Positions 35,782 through 46,945 of a stretch of 64,000 nucleotides of DNA are shown here, one piece after another. This DNA comes from CADEEN01 sp963783785 (lineage in GTDB: Bacteria; Pseudomonadota; Gammaproteobacteria; Burkholderiales; Burkholderiaceae_C): contig CAWAOQ010000016.1 of NCBI GenBank assembly GCA_963783785.1, positions 1 to 64,000 on the forward strand, written 5' to 3'. The notes under the pieces were generated by a model. It was not told the DNA's origin, ran no database searches, and was given only the letters and a program-made list of their open reading frames with translations. Each line of letters starts with the position of its first letter. The first letter of the stretch is position 1. A program made the position numbers and the translations under genes.

Positions 35782-36864
35782 TCAGATGGCGCGCAGTGTG
35801 GCGTGCCGTTCGGGCTTCGGCAAGCCGGCCAGGCGCCGGACCTCGGCATAGAAACGCGTGAAGTCCCGGCCCTCGCGCTCGAACAGGCGCTCGAAGTGCG
35901 GCACCAGTTCGTTGTACGCGGCCAGCACGCCGAACGACGCATTGTTGGCGCGTTCGAACCAGGCGTCGTAGCCGGCGAAGCCGGCCCAGCGGTCGGCCTT
36001 CAGCGCGGCGTACTCGGCGCGCAATTCCTGCATCAGGGCCGCCTTGCCGGCACGCTTTTCGGCCTCGCTGGCCGGGCTGCGGTAGAGCGCGTCGAGGCGG
36101 TCGCGGTAGCGTCCGGTCAGGGCCCGGAAGTCGCGGCGGCGGCCATCGAGGGCGGCGTACTGCGCGCGCGCCGCATCGCCCGCCTGCTGTGCCAGCCAGC
36201 GCGAGCCGCCGAGGCGCTCGACCGCGGTGGCGAACGACTCGTTGAACATCGTGTCGTCGGCGGCATACACCACCTGGTGCGACAGTTCATGGAACACCAG
36301 CCGTGCCAGTTCGCCTTCGGGCCAGTGCACGAAGGTGTTCAGCAACGGGTCGCCGCCCAGCCAGTCGAGCTTGCCGAGCGTCGAGTACGCCGGCACGCCA
36401 TACACCGACACCTCCAGGCCGCGTGCGCGCAGCGCGGCAGCCTCGGCGTCGGCCGCCGCGCGGTCGTAGTAGCCGCGGTAACCGACACAGCCGACGACCG
36501 GAAAGCACCAGGTTTCGAGTGCCAGCGACAACTCCGGCGCGGCAACCACGTTCCAGACCGCGGCGGGGCGGCCGAGATCGGCATAGCGCCGATAGCTGTG
36601 GTTGTCGGGCAGTGCCAGTTCGTGCACCGCGAAGTCGCGGATGCGCTGCGCCAACGCCAGACGCTCGCGCAACTCGGCCGGCGTGACGCTGTCGACGGCG
36701 AGGTCGTCGATCGGCTTGGCGCGGGCCACCAGATCGAGGTGGCCGCTGACCGAACGGGCGAGATAGCCGACATTGGCGCAGCCGACGCTCAGGCAGACCG
36801 CGCCGATCACGGCCACCAGGGCTGCTGCCGCGCCGATGCCTGCCACGAGTCCCCAGCGCTTCAA
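35782..36864 (-). CDS. zinc aminopeptidase-like protein (Aminopep family)
   Basis: A 360-residue envelope protein with an N-terminal hydrophobic segment (residues 7-27) and Cys29 that could be a lipid anchor, although the residues before it (LSVGC) fit the lipobox poorly. The zinc site is H192-E193-LS-H196 (VFHELSHQVVY), with the third ligand probably in MFNESFATAVE. It belongs to the predicted aminopeptidase family of proteobacteria, so activity is inferred. Its start overlaps the end of the molybdopterin oxidoreductase gene by four bases. Confidence 0.85.
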   Translation of the reverse strand: MKRWGLVAGIGAAAALVAVIGAVCLSVGCANVGYLARSVSGHLDLVARAKPIDDLAVDSVTPAELRERLALAQRIRDFAVHELALPDNHSYRRYADLGRPAAVWNVVAAPELSLALETWCFPVVGCVGYRGYYDRAAADAEAAALRARGLEVSVYGVPAYSTLGKLDWLGGDPLLNTFVHWPEGELARLVFHELSHQVVYAADDTMFNESFATAVERLGGSRWLAQQAGDAARAQYAALDGRRRDFRALTGRYRDRLDALYRSPASEAEKRAGKAALMQELRAEYAALKADRWAGFAGYDAWFERANNASFGVLAAYNELVPHFERLFEREGRDFTRFYAEVRRLAGLPKPERHATLRAI

Positions 36865-38906
36865 GGCAGTGCAGACGTCTCGACCTGCACCAGGCAGTCG
36901 TAGAACGTCGGTGCGCGGCCGATGTCGGTCAGCCGCTGGTGCGTCAATTCATTGACGTTGGTGCCACGCCGCCCGAACTTGCGCCACCAGATGCCCAGCC
37001 CGTTGACGACGCCGGGGCGTGCGCGATCGCTGACCTCGCAGCGGCAGTGGTATTCGCCGCGGTCGTTGAACACCCGCACCAGCTGGCCGCTCGAGAGGCC
37101 GCGCGCGGCCGCGTCGCTGGCGTGGATCTCGAGCAGCGGCTCGCCCTCGATGCTGCGCAGGCTCTGCACGTTGACGAAACTGGAGTTGAGGAAGTTGCGG
37201 GCCGGCGGCGAGATCATCGCCAGTGGGAAGCGCGCAGCGAGTTCGGGCGCGGATTGCACGCTTTCGTAGTTCGGCACGTGATCGGGTACGCCGAGGCCGG
37301 GCGCGTCGATCTGGGCGCGGCCATTGGCGGTGGCAAAGCCGCCGTCGGCAAACGGCGCGTCGGGCACCGGCAGCGCGGCCCAGCCGCGCCGGCGCAAGGT
37401 GTCGAAATCGGTGCCGAGCTTGTCGTACAGCAGCGCCTGTCGCGCCAGCGCTTCGTCGTCTTCGGCAAAACAAGGCTCGGCAAAGCCCATGCGTGCGGCC
37501 AGATCGCGAAAGATCTGCGTGTTCGGCCGCGACTCGCCGAGCGGGGCAATGGCCGGTTCGTTGAACATCACGTCGGTGTGGCCATAGGCGGTGTGCACGT
37601 CGAGGTGTTCGAGCTGCGTCGTCGCCGGCAGCACATAGTCGGCGTGGTCGGCGGTGTCGGTGAGGAAGTGTTCGAGCACGACGGTGAACAGGTCCTCCCT
37701 GGCGAAGCCGGCCACGACCTTCTTCGACTCGGGTGCCACCGCGACCGGGTTGCTGTTGTAGACCACCAGCGCCTCGATCTTCGGCCCGAATGCCGGCGAG
37801 GTCGCCCGCGCCAGATCGTCGCCGATGGTGCTCATGTTGACCGTGCGCGGCGCCCGACCCGCCAGCAGGTCGGGGCGGCCGAGCGCCGGGTTCCTGAACG
37901 GCGCGAACCAGCCTGAACTCGACAGCAGCAGACCACCCGCCCGGTGCCGCCACGCGCCGGTCAGGCAGGGCAGCAGCGCGATCAACCGCGCCGCACTGCC
38001 GCCCCCGTGCACGCGCTGCATGCCGTAGTTGAGGCGAATCGCTGCCGGGCGGATCGTCGCCAGATCGCGCGCCAGGCCGCGCACTTCTTCGGCCGTGATG
38101 CCGCAGACCGCTGCCACGCGCTCGGGCGGCCATGCCAGCGCGCGCTCTCGAAGGGCCGGAAAGCCGTCGACATGACGTTCGATGTAATCGTGATCGAGCC
38201 AATCCCCCGTGATCAGCTCGTGCATCACGCCGAGCGCCAGCGCACCGTCGGTGCCGGGCAGCAGGGCGATGTGCTGATGGCACTTGTCGGCGGTCTCGGT
38301 GCGGCGCGGATCGATGCACACCAGTTTGGCGCCGGCCCGCTTGGCCTGCTGCGCCAGCGTCCAGAAATGCAGGTTGCTGGCGATCGAGTTGCTGCCCCAG
38401 ATCGCGATCAGCCGGCTCTCGCCGAAGAAGCGCATGTGCATGCCGAGCTTGGCGCCATAGGTCGCGATCAGCGCGTCGCCGCCGGCGGCCGAGCAGATCG
38501 TGCGGTCCAGCAGCGACGCGCCGAGCCGGTGGAAGAAGCGCGCGGCCATGCCCTCGCCCTGCAGCAGACCCATCGTGCCGGCATAGCTGTAGGGCACGAT
38601 CGCCTCGGGGTCGCGCGCGGCGATCTCCTTCAGTCGCGAGGCGATGTCGGCCAGCGCCTCGTCCCAGCCCACCCGGACGAATTCGCCGCGCCCCTTGCGC
38701 CCGACCCGCCGCAACGGGTGCAGCACCCGCTCGGCGTGGTAGCTGCGCTCGGCATAGCGCGAGACCTTGGTGCACAGCGCGCCCTGCGTGGTGGCGTGCT
38801 CCGGATCGCCCTGGATGCGCACCACGCGGCCGCCCTCGACGGTGACGCGCATCGCGCAGGTGTCCGGGCAGTCGTGCGGGCAGGCGGCGTGAACGGTCCG
38901 TGGCAT
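36861..38906 (-). CDS. molybdopterin-dependent oxidoreductase
   Basis: A 681-residue member of the DMSO-reductase superfamily. The 4Fe-4S site is C9-x3-C13-x3-C17 and C45 (ACPHDCPDTCAM and GALCTK). Cofactor-binding segments include WGSNSIASNLHFW, VCIDPRRTETAD and, in the C-terminal domain, VVNGLGIWWRKFG. There is no twin-arginine signal, so it acts in the cytoplasm. It resembles the many uncharacterised formate-dehydrogenase-like or assimilatory-type proteins; no partner subunits or chaperone genes flank it. It is coupled to the aminopeptidase gene downstream by ATGA overlap. Confidence 0.88.
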   Translation of the reverse strand: MPRTVHAACPHDCPDTCAMRVTVEGGRVVRIQGDPEHATTQGALCTKVSRYAERSYHAERVLHPLRRVGRKGRGEFVRVGWDEALADIASRLKEIAARDPEAIVPYSYAGTMGLLQGEGMAARFFHRLGASLLDRTICSAAGGDALIATYGAKLGMHMRFFGESRLIAIWGSNSIASNLHFWTLAQQAKRAGAKLVCIDPRRTETADKCHQHIALLPGTDGALALGVMHELITGDWLDHDYIERHVDGFPALRERALAWPPERVAAVCGITAEEVRGLARDLATIRPAAIRLNYGMQRVHGGGSAARLIALLPCLTGAWRHRAGGLLLSSSGWFAPFRNPALGRPDLLAGRAPRTVNMSTIGDDLARATSPAFGPKIEALVVYNSNPVAVAPESKKVVAGFAREDLFTVVLEHFLTDTADHADYVLPATTQLEHLDVHTAYGHTDVMFNEPAIAPLGESRPNTQIFRDLAARMGFAEPCFAEDDEALARQALLYDKLGTDFDTLRRRGWAALPVPDAPFADGGFATANGRAQIDAPGLGVPDHVPNYESVQSAPELAARFPLAMISPPARNFLNSSFVNVQSLRSIEGEPLLEIHASDAAARGLSSGQLVRVFNDRGEYHCRCEVSDRARPGVVNGLGIWWRKFGRRGTNVNELTHQRLTDIGRAPTFYDCLVQVETSALP

Positions 38907-39111
38907 GTCAGTGCCGCCCGGCCGCCCGCGGGCATTGATGCGCCGCCGCCGGCGGCAGCCAACGACGCGAGCTTGGGGGTGGTCTCCTCGTGGGGCGCAT
39001 CGGCGAAATATCGCACGGACGCCCGCGTCGCGGCTGGCCCGGCCACTGGCGCCGCCGTTGACCGTTGGTTACGCTAAGCCTTGCCCGTTCTGTGGTGACC
39101 GTGGAGATCCA

Positions 39112-40263
39112 ATGAGACTGCCTCTTTGCACGACGCTGCGCAACACCGTGCTCGGTGCGTGCCTCGCCGTTGCCGCGGCACTGCCAGCCACCGCCGAGCA
39201 GGGCGTGACGAGCAGCGAAATCGTCATCGGGCAGAACATCACGCTGCAGGGCGGCAAGAATGCCTACGGCGTGGCCGCCTTCCGCGGCGCGAAGTTGTAC
39301 ATCGACGAGGTCAATGCCGCCGGCGGCGTGCATGGTCGAAAGATCGTGCTGCGGACGCTCGACGACGACAACCAGAGTGCCGCCGCGGAAGCCAATGCGC
39401 GCAAGCTGATTCAGGACGGCGCCTTCATCCTGTTCGGCTCGATCGAGGGCGGCCCCTCCACGGCGATCGTCAAAGTGGCGCAGGAGACACGCGTGCCGTT
39501 CTTCGGCCCGATGGCGGGGTCGCCTGCCCTGCGCCGGCCACACCAGCCGATGGTGTTTCCGGTGCGTGCCGAGCACCGTGAGGAATTCCGCGCGCTGATG
39601 ACCTGGGGCCAGAGCATCGGGCTGAAGACGGTCGGGTTCCTCCACGCCGATTCGGACACCGGCCGCGAGCACCTGGAGAACGTCAACATCATCGCCAAGG
39701 CGCTGGGGCTGCAGGTGGTGCTGCCCCTGCCGTTCAAGGGGGACCCCACCGACGCGCAGCTCGACCAGATGGTGCAGGCGATCGCACGGTCGCAGCCGGA
39801 CATGATGATCAATCATGGCTCGTCCGGGCTGTACCAGAGACTGATCGTCAAGGCCAAGGCAGCCGGGCTGAAGACCAACTTCATGGCGGTGAATTCGGGT
39901 TCGTCGCAGATGGCCAAGGCGCTCGGCCCGCTGGCCGCGGGGATGATGTTCGCGCAGGTGGTGCCGAGCCCGTGGGAGCGCAAGCGCGAGATCACCCGGG
40001 AGTACCAGGCGGCCAGCCAGCGCGCCGATGCCAACGCCGAGTTCACCTACGGGGGCATGGAGGGCTTCATGACGGCGAAGGCGTTGGTGCTGGCACTGCG
40101 CGCCGCGGGCCGCGACCTGACCCGCGACAGCTTCGTGAAAGCACTCGAGAGCGGCCCGTTCGACCTCGGCGGTCTGAGCACGCGCTACCGCCGTGGCGAG
40201 CATGAGGGTTCGACGTTCGTCGACCTGTCGATGGTCGCTCGCGACGGCCACTTCATGCACTGA
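39112..40263 (+). CDS. orphan Liv-type ABC receptor
   Basis: A 383-residue periplasmic receptor with a signal peptide ending ATAEQ (about residue 28). SSEIVIGQNITLQGGKNAYGVAAFRGAKLYIDEVNAAGG is the typical start of LivJ-like receptors of the subgroup found next to hydrolases, and ILFGSIEGGPSTAIVKVAQE follows. No permease or ATPase is adjacent, so it may share a transporter such as the LivFGHM set 8 kb upstream. The two following genes code for hydrolases of acylated amino acids or peptides, suggesting the ligand could be such a compound. Confidence 0.87.
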   Translation: MRLPLCTTLRNTVLGACLAVAAALPATAEQGVTSSEIVIGQNITLQGGKNAYGVAAFRGAKLYIDEVNAAGGVHGRKIVLRTLDDDNQSAAAEANARKLIQDGAFILFGSIEGGPSTAIVKVAQETRVPFFGPMAGSPALRRPHQPMVFPVRAEHREEFRALMTWGQSIGLKTVGFLHADSDTGREHLENVNIIAKALGLQVVLPLPFKGDPTDAQLDQMVQAIARSQPDMMINHGSSGLYQRLIVKAKAAGLKTNFMAVNSGSSQMAKALGPLAAGMMFAQVVPSPWERKREITREYQAASQRADANAEFTYGGMEGFMTAKALVLALRAAGRDLTRDSFVKALESGPFDLGGLSTRYRRGEHEGSTFVDLSMVARDGHFMH

Positions 40264-40351
40264 GCGTGCGGGCGCGGCCCCAGCCGCGATAGCCGCGATC
40301 GGCCACTGCAGCGGCGTAAACTGGCCTGCTCCATACATTGCAGGCCGTCCC

Positions 40352-41554
40352 ATGCAGTTGATCGAGTCCATCCTCGCCGACGCCGCCGGCATCGCCACGC
40401 TGCGACGCGACATCCACGCCCACCCCGAACTGTGCTTCGAGGAACAGCGCACCAGCGACCTGATCGCCAAGGCACTCACCGACTGGGGCATCCCGGTGCA
40501 CCGCGGCCTGGGCAAGACCGGCGTGGTCGGCATCGTGCAGAACGGCACATCGACGCGCGCGGTCGGGCTGCGCGCCGACATCGACGCGCTGCCGATGACC
40601 GAACGCAACCGCTTCGCCCACGCCAGCACGCACCCCGGCAAGATGCACGCCTGCGGCCACGACGGCCACACCGCGATGCTGCTGGCCGCCGCCAAGCACC
40701 TGTCGCGGCACCGCGACTTCGACGGCACGGTCTACCTCGTGTTCCAGCCGGCCGAAGAGGGCGGCGGCGGCGCGCGCGAGATGATCAAGGACGGCCTGTT
40801 CGAGAAGTTCCCGATGGAGGCGATCTTCGGTGCGCACAACTGGCCCGGCATGGCGGCGGGCCAGGTCGCAGTGAAGACCGGCCCCTGCTTTGCCTCGAGC
40901 AACGAATTCAAGATCACGATCCGCGGCAAGGGCGCGCACGGCGCCATGCCGCACAACGGCATCGACCCGGTGCCGGTGGCCTGCCAGATGGTGCAGGCGT
41001 TCCAGACCATCATCACGCGCAACAAGCGGCCGATCGATGCCGGCGTGATCTCGGTGACGATGATCCACGCCGGCGAGGCCACCAACGTGGTGCCCGACAG
41101 CTGCGAGTTGCAGGGCACGGTGCGCACTTTCACGCTCGACGTGCTCGACCTGATCGAGCAGCGCATGAAGGCCGTTGCCGAGCACACCTGCGCGGCCTTC
41201 GGCGCAAGCTGCGACTTCGAGTTCGTGCGCAACTACCCGCCGACGATCAACCACGACGCCGAGACGGCGTTCTTCCAGCGCGTGGCGACCACGCTGCTCG
41301 GGGCCGACAACGTGCTGCCCTTCGAGCCGACGATGGGCGCCGAGGACTTCAGCTACTTCCTGCTCGACAAGCCCGGCTGCTACTTCCTGATCGGCAATGG
41401 TGACGGCAGCCATCGCATCGGCGGCCACGGCATGGGCCCGTGCATGCTGCACAACGCGAGCTACGACTTCAACGACGAGTTGATCCCGCTGGGTGCGACC
41501 CTGTGGGTGCGTCTGGCCGAAGCCTGGCTCGCACAGCCGCCGCGCAGATCATGA
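40352..41554 (+). CDS. M20-family amidohydrolase (hippurate hydrolase-like)
   Basis: A 400-residue metal-dependent amidohydrolase. Metal ligands are in MHACGHDGHTAMLL, QPAEEGGGGAREM and late MGAEDFSYFL. The dimerisation domain between residues 190 and 305 includes KGAHGAMPHNGIDPV. The family removes acyl groups from amino acids (hippurate, N-acetyl amino acids, indole-acetyl amino acids). It has no signal peptide. The stop overlaps the start of the next gene (ATGA), so the two hydrolases are probably made together. Confidence 0.92.
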   Translation: MQLIESILADAAGIATLRRDIHAHPELCFEEQRTSDLIAKALTDWGIPVHRGLGKTGVVGIVQNGTSTRAVGLRADIDALPMTERNRFAHASTHPGKMHACGHDGHTAMLLAAAKHLSRHRDFDGTVYLVFQPAEEGGGGAREMIKDGLFEKFPMEAIFGAHNWPGMAAGQVAVKTGPCFASSNEFKITIRGKGAHGAMPHNGIDPVPVACQMVQAFQTIITRNKRPIDAGVISVTMIHAGEATNVVPDSCELQGTVRTFTLDVLDLIEQRMKAVAEHTCAAFGASCDFEFVRNYPPTINHDAETAFFQRVATTLLGADNVLPFEPTMGAEDFSYFLLDKPGCYFLIGNGDGSHRIGGHGMGPCMLHNASYDFNDELIPLGATLWVRLAEAWLAQPPRRS

Positions 41555-42634
41555 GTGCCGCCGACGCCTTCGCGCAGACCTACGCCGAGGCGCGCGGCAA
41601 GTTCGTCGCGGCCGCCGAGGCGGCCGATCTCGACGTCCACAGCCACGCTCATCCGATGCTCGGCCGCGACGGCGAGGCGCTGGCGATGGACGTGGTGCGG
41701 CGAGGGCCCGCGCGACGCCGCCTCGCTGCTGATCGTCAGCAGCGGCTGCCATGGCGCCGAGGGCTTTTGCGGCTCCGGCGTGCAGGTGGCCCTGCTGCAG
41801 AGTCCGGCCTGGCATGCGCAGGTGCGCGAACGCGGCGTCGCGGTGTTGTACGTGCACGCCCTCAACCCCTACGGTTTCTCGTGGCTGCGCCGCGTGACCC
41901 ACGAGGGCGTCGACCTGAACCGCAACTTCCAGGACTTTTCGCAACCGCTGCCGTCGAGTGCCGCCTACGACGAAATCGCGCACTTGCTGGTGCCCGAGCA
42001 CTGGCCGCCGAGCGCCGACGTGCAGGCCGCGCTGCAGCGGCACATCGCCGAGCGCGGGCTCAAGGCGACACAGACCGCGATCACCGGCGGCCAGTACACG
42101 CACCCCCAAGGGCTGTTCTACGGCGGCGTCAACCCGACCTGGAGCAACATCACGCTGCGCCATGTGCTGCAGGATCACGGTCGGCAATGCCGCCGGCTCG
42201 GCTGGATCGACCTGCACACCGGACTGGGCCCGAGCGGCCACGGTGAGCGCATCTTTGCCTGCCGCGACGACGCCGCCGCGCTGGCGCGGGCGCGCGCCTG
42301 GTGGGGCTCCGCGGTGACCTCGATCTACGACGGCAGTTCGGCGTCGGCCCGGCTCACCGGGCTGATGTGGCTGGCGGCCTACCAGGAGTGCGCGCAGGCC
42401 GAGTACACCGGCATTGCGCTCGAGTACGGCACCGTGCCGCTGATGGAAGTGATCGACGCGCTGCGCGGCGACCATTGGCTCGAGTGCCATCCCGAGGCCG
42501 AAGCGACGCAGGGGGCGGCCATCAAGCGCCGCGTGCGCGACGCCTTCTATACCGACACGACCGAGTGGAAGCAGCGCGTCGTCGAGCAGGCCGTCGAGGC
42601 GGCAGAGCAGGCCGTGCGCGGCCTGACGTCCTGA
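41551..42634 (+). CDS. DUF2817 (M14-like zinc carboxypeptidase family) protein, one frameshift
   Basis: About 360 residues. The zinc motif of M14-like proteins appears as SSGCHGAEGFCGSG (His and Glu ligands), then VHALNPYGFSWLRRVTHEGVDLNRNF with the substrate-binding Arg/Asn, and RRLGWIDLHTGLGPSG with the third His. The catalytic Glu is probably in GIALEYGTVPLME. Near 41700 one base is missing: the frame from the ATG (MSAADAFAQTYAE to GEALAMDVV) must shift to reach EGPRDAASLLIVS. It overlaps the amidohydrolase gene by four bases and is likely a cytoplasmic peptidase or amidase. Confidence 0.83.
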
Positions 42635-43264
42635 TCAGAGCCAGCCGCCAAGCCGCAGGTCGGCCTCGCACTGCGCGGCGCTCTCGAAGAGCAGCGCCTG
42701 CCAGCCCAGTGCGCGCGCGGCCTCGATGTTGGCCGGGTGGTCGTCGATGAACAGCGCGCGTTCGAGATCGAGCGCAAGGGCGTCGCGCGCGAGATCGAAC
42801 ATCGCGCGCTCGGGCTTCATCAGGCCGACGCGACCGGAGAACACGCGGGCCTCGAACCAGCCGAAGCAGGCGTGCCGTGCCTCGAGGTGGTCGGCGTACG
42901 GCCGTGGCATGTTCGACAGCAGCGCCAGCCGGTGGCCGGCGCCGCGCACGCGCTCGAGCAGCGCCACGCTGGCAGGCATCGGCGTGATGTGCGCGGGGAT
43001 CGCGGCCATCAGCGTCAGCAGGTCGGCCGCCGGGTAGCCGGTGCGCGCCGAAATCCGCGTCGCCAGCGCATCGGGCTCGATCTGGCCGCGATCGAACAAG
43101 GCCCAGTCGGCTTCGGGCACGAGGCCCTGGAACACCGCCGCCGCCATGGCCGCGGCACTGGCATCGTCGCGGGCGTGGCCCGGCAGTGCCTCGCGCAGCA
43201 GCGTCAGCGGTTGCCAGCGTACGACCACCCCACCGATGTCGAAGACGACCGTGCGCCGGGTCAT
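42635..43264 (-). CDS. HAD-superfamily hydrolase
   Basis: A 209-residue HAD-IA phosphatase similar to YihX-type enzymes. Motif I is VVFDIGGVVVRW, where the usual second Asp is Gly, as often seen in this branch; motif II LLSNMP, the motif III Lys in GLMKPERAMF, and motif IV LFIDDHPANIEAA. YihX-like enzymes dephosphorylate sugar phosphates such as alpha-glucose-1-phosphate. Its start overlaps the stop of pgi by four bases, so it is the last gene of a sugar-phosphate operon, fitting that kind of substrate. Confidence 0.87.
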   Translation of the reverse strand: MTRRTVVFDIGGVVVRWQPLTLLREALPGHARDDASAAAMAAAVFQGLVPEADWALFDRGQIEPDALATRISARTGYPAADLLTLMAAIPAHITPMPASVALLERVRGAGHRLALLSNMPRPYADHLEARHACFGWFEARVFSGRVGLMKPERAMFDLARDALALDLERALFIDDHPANIEAARALGWQALLFESAAQCEADLRLGGWL

Positions 43265-44862
43265 GAGCGCAGGCGCCCCAGCAGCGCCGCGGTCGAACCG
43301 TCCAGCCCGGTGGTGTCACCCGAGGCGAATCGCGGCAGCAACTGGTTGCACAGGGCCTTGCCGAGCTCGACACCCCATTGGTCGAAACTGTTGATGCCCC
43401 ACACCGCACCGCTGGTGAAGACGCGGTGTTCGTACATCGCGACCAGCGCGCCGAGCGAGTGCGGGGTCAGGGCCTCGAGCACGAGGGTGGTGCTCGGCCG
43501 GTTGCCCGGAAAGCTGCGATGCCGCGACAGCGTCCCGGCGTCGATGGCCCTGGAAGCCGTCGGCGCCGCCTCGGCGAGTGCCTGGTCGGCGCTCTTGCCG
43601 AGCATCAGCGCCTGACTCTGCGCCAGGCAGTTGGCCAGCAGCTTGGCGTGCTGGTCCGCCAGCGCGTGCGACGGCGTCCGCACCGCGATGAACTCGACCG
43701 GAATCACGTCGCTGCCCTGGTGCAGCATCTGGAAATAGGCATGCTGGCCGTTGGTGCCGGGCTCGCCCCACACCACCGGGCTGGTGGCCAGCGGCAGGGG
43801 CTCGCCGGCCATGTCGACGCACTTGCCATTGCTCTCCATCTCGAGCTGCTGCAGGTAGGCCGGCAACCGCGCCAACCCCTGGTGGTACGGCGCCACCGAC
43901 CGGCTGGTGAAGCCGTGGAAATTGCGGTACCAGACGTCGAGCAGGCCTAGCAGCACCGGCACGTTCTGCGCCAGCGGTGCGGTCGCGAAATGGCGGTCCA
44001 TCGCGTGCGCGCCGGCCAGCAACGCGCGGAAGTGTTCGGCGCCGATCGCGATCGCGATCGGCAGCCCGATCGCGCTCCACAGCGAATAACGGCCACCGAC
44101 CCAGTCCCAGAAGCCGAACGTGGTGGCGATGCCGAAGCGCGCGGCCGCTTCGACGTTGGTGGTGGTGGCGACGAAGTGCTGCGCGACATCGCCCGCGGTC
44201 ATCCGGCCGTCAGCCAGGAACCAGTCGCGCGCGGCCTGCGCATTGGCCATCGTCTCCTGGGTCGTGAACGTCTTCGACGCGACGATGAAGAGCGTTTCGG
44301 CGGGATCCAGCCGGCGCAGCACGCGGGTCAGGTCGTGACCGTCGACGTTGCTGACGAAGTGCAGCGTCAGCGCGCGGTGGCCGAAGGCGTCGAGCGCGGG
44401 CACCACCATCTGCGGACCGAGGTCGCTGCCGCCGATGCCGATGTTGACGACGTGGCGGATGCCGCTCGACGCGGTGTCGCGCACGCGCTCCGCATAGCCC
44501 AGCATCGCGTCGAGGACACCGTGCACATCGTCGCTGAACGGGCCCTGCCCGCGCGGCGCCCGCAGTGCCGTGTGCAGCACCGCACGGCCCTCGGTGGCGT
44601 TGATCGGCACGCCGGCGAACATCGCGTCGCGCTGCGCCTCGAGACCGCATTCCCGCGCGAGATCGAGCAGGAACACGAGCGTGGCCGCATCGAGCCGGTT
44701 CTTCGACAGGTCGGCGAATACCGCGGGCGCTTCGAACGACAGCGTCGCGGCCCGGCTGGCGTCGCGCGCGAACGCCTCGCGGATGTCGAAGTCGCGGCCA
44801 TGCGCTTCGTAATGGCCCTGCAACGCGGCCCATGCCGTCGTGCGGTCGCAGCGCAAGCTCAT
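43261..44862 (-). CDS. pgi: glucose-6-phosphate isomerase
   Basis: A 533-residue cytoplasmic enzyme that interconverts glucose-6-phosphate and fructose-6-phosphate. Both family signatures are present: FGFWDWVGGRYSLWSAIGLP region and GAVWGINSFDQWGVELGK near the C-terminus. IGIGGSDLGPQMV binds phosphate, GEPGTNGQHAYFQMLHQG contains the catalytic His, and EMESNGK is near the active-site Glu. Start ATG overlaps the end of tal (ATGA), and the end overlaps the HAD gene, so three genes are translationally chained. Confidence 0.96.
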   Translation of the reverse strand: MSLRCDRTTAWAALQGHYEAHGRDFDIREAFARDASRAATLSFEAPAVFADLSKNRLDAATLVFLLDLARECGLEAQRDAMFAGVPINATEGRAVLHTALRAPRGQGPFSDDVHGVLDAMLGYAERVRDTASSGIRHVVNIGIGGSDLGPQMVVPALDAFGHRALTLHFVSNVDGHDLTRVLRRLDPAETLFIVASKTFTTQETMANAQAARDWFLADGRMTAGDVAQHFVATTTNVEAAARFGIATTFGFWDWVGGRYSLWSAIGLPIAIAIGAEHFRALLAGAHAMDRHFATAPLAQNVPVLLGLLDVWYRNFHGFTSRSVAPYHQGLARLPAYLQQLEMESNGKCVDMAGEPLPLATSPVVWGEPGTNGQHAYFQMLHQGSDVIPVEFIAVRTPSHALADQHAKLLANCLAQSQALMLGKSADQALAEAAPTASRAIDAGTLSRHRSFPGNRPSTTLVLEALTPHSLGALVAMYEHRVFTSGAVWGINSFDQWGVELGKALCNQLLPRFASGDTTGLDGSTAALLGRLRS

Positions 44863-45809
44863 GGCCGCCCCTCGATCAGCCTCTCCAGCTCGGCCGTGTC
44901 GGCGGCAAAGATGCGAATGCCCTCGGCCAGCTTCTCGGTGGCCATCGCGTCTTCGTTGAGGGCGTAGCGGAAGCCCGTCTCGTTGTAGGTGACCGCGTGG
45001 ACCGCGGCGCGCCGCGCCACCTCGGGGTCGAGTGCGCGCGGCAATGGCGCGTCGCTGGCTTGCAGCTGGGCCATCAGCTCGGGGCTGATGGTCAGCAAAT
45101 CGCAACCTGCCAGCGCCTTGATCTGTCCGACGTTGCGAAAACTCGCTCCCATGATCTCGGTGGCGATACCGAAGTGCTTGAAATAGGTGTAGACCTGCGC
45201 CACCGACTTGACGCCAGGATCGTTCGCGCCGGCCATCGCGGCCTCGTCCCAGGCGGACCCGGCGGCCCGTTTGTGCCAATCGTAGATGCGGCCGACGAAC
45301 GGCGAGATCAGGGTCACGCCAGCCTCGCCGCAGGCCACCGCCTGGCAGAACGAGAACAGCAGCGTCAGGTTGCAATGGATGCCTTCGTGCTCGAGCGCCT
45401 TGGCCGCCTGGATGCCCTCCCAGGTCGCCGCCACCTTGAGCAACACGCGCTCACGACTGGCGCCAGCGCGCTCGTAGAGTTCGACGAGGCGGTGCGCCCG
45501 GGCAATGGTGGCCGCGGTATCGAACGCCAGCCGGGCATCGACCTCGGTCGAGACCCGCCCGGGCACCAGCTTCAGGATCTCGAGCCCGAAGCGCACCAGC
45601 ACCTCGTCGACGAGGCGATCGGGCGGCCGGCCCTTCCGTGCCGCCACCGTTTCGGCCAGCAGCGGCGCATAGGCCGGCTGCTGCACCGCCTTCAGGATCA
45701 GCGACGGGTTGGTGGTCGCGTCACGCGGCGCAAAGGCCGCGAACTGATGGAAGTTGCCGGTGTCGGCAACGACGGTGGTGTATTGCTTGAGTTGGTCGAG
45801 CTGGTTCAT
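44859..45809 (-). CDS. tal: transaldolase
   Basis: A 316-residue TalB-type transaldolase of the pentose phosphate pathway that moves a dihydroxyacetone unit between sedoheptulose-7-phosphate and glyceraldehyde-3-phosphate. DATTNPSLILKA is the family start motif, RVLLKVAATWEGIQAAK contains the Schiff-base Lys, and CNLTLLFSFCQAVACGEAGVTLISPFVGRI is the second signature. A gap of 68 bases separates it from the transporter ATPase upstream on the same strand, with no terminator visible, so it may share the transporter transcript. Confidence 0.96.
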   Translation of the reverse strand: MNQLDQLKQYTTVVADTGNFHQFAAFAPRDATTNPSLILKAVQQPAYAPLLAETVAARKGRPPDRLVDEVLVRFGLEILKLVPGRVSTEVDARLAFDTAATIARAHRLVELYERAGASRERVLLKVAATWEGIQAAKALEHEGIHCNLTLLFSFCQAVACGEAGVTLISPFVGRIYDWHKRAAGSAWDEAAMAGANDPGVKSVAQVYTYFKHFGIATEIMGASFRNVGQIKALAGCDLLTISPELMAQLQASDAPLPRALDPEVARRAAVHAVTYNETGFRYALNEDAMATEKLAEGIRIFAADTAELERLIEGRP

Positions 45810-45877
45810 GGGCCGCTGTACCGGGAAACGCCTTGCGGAAAACCGCCATTAGAACGCTTGTGCACCGCCCGATTGCA

Positions 45878-46938
<1,061 letters not shown>

Positions 46939-46945
46939 ATGGTTT

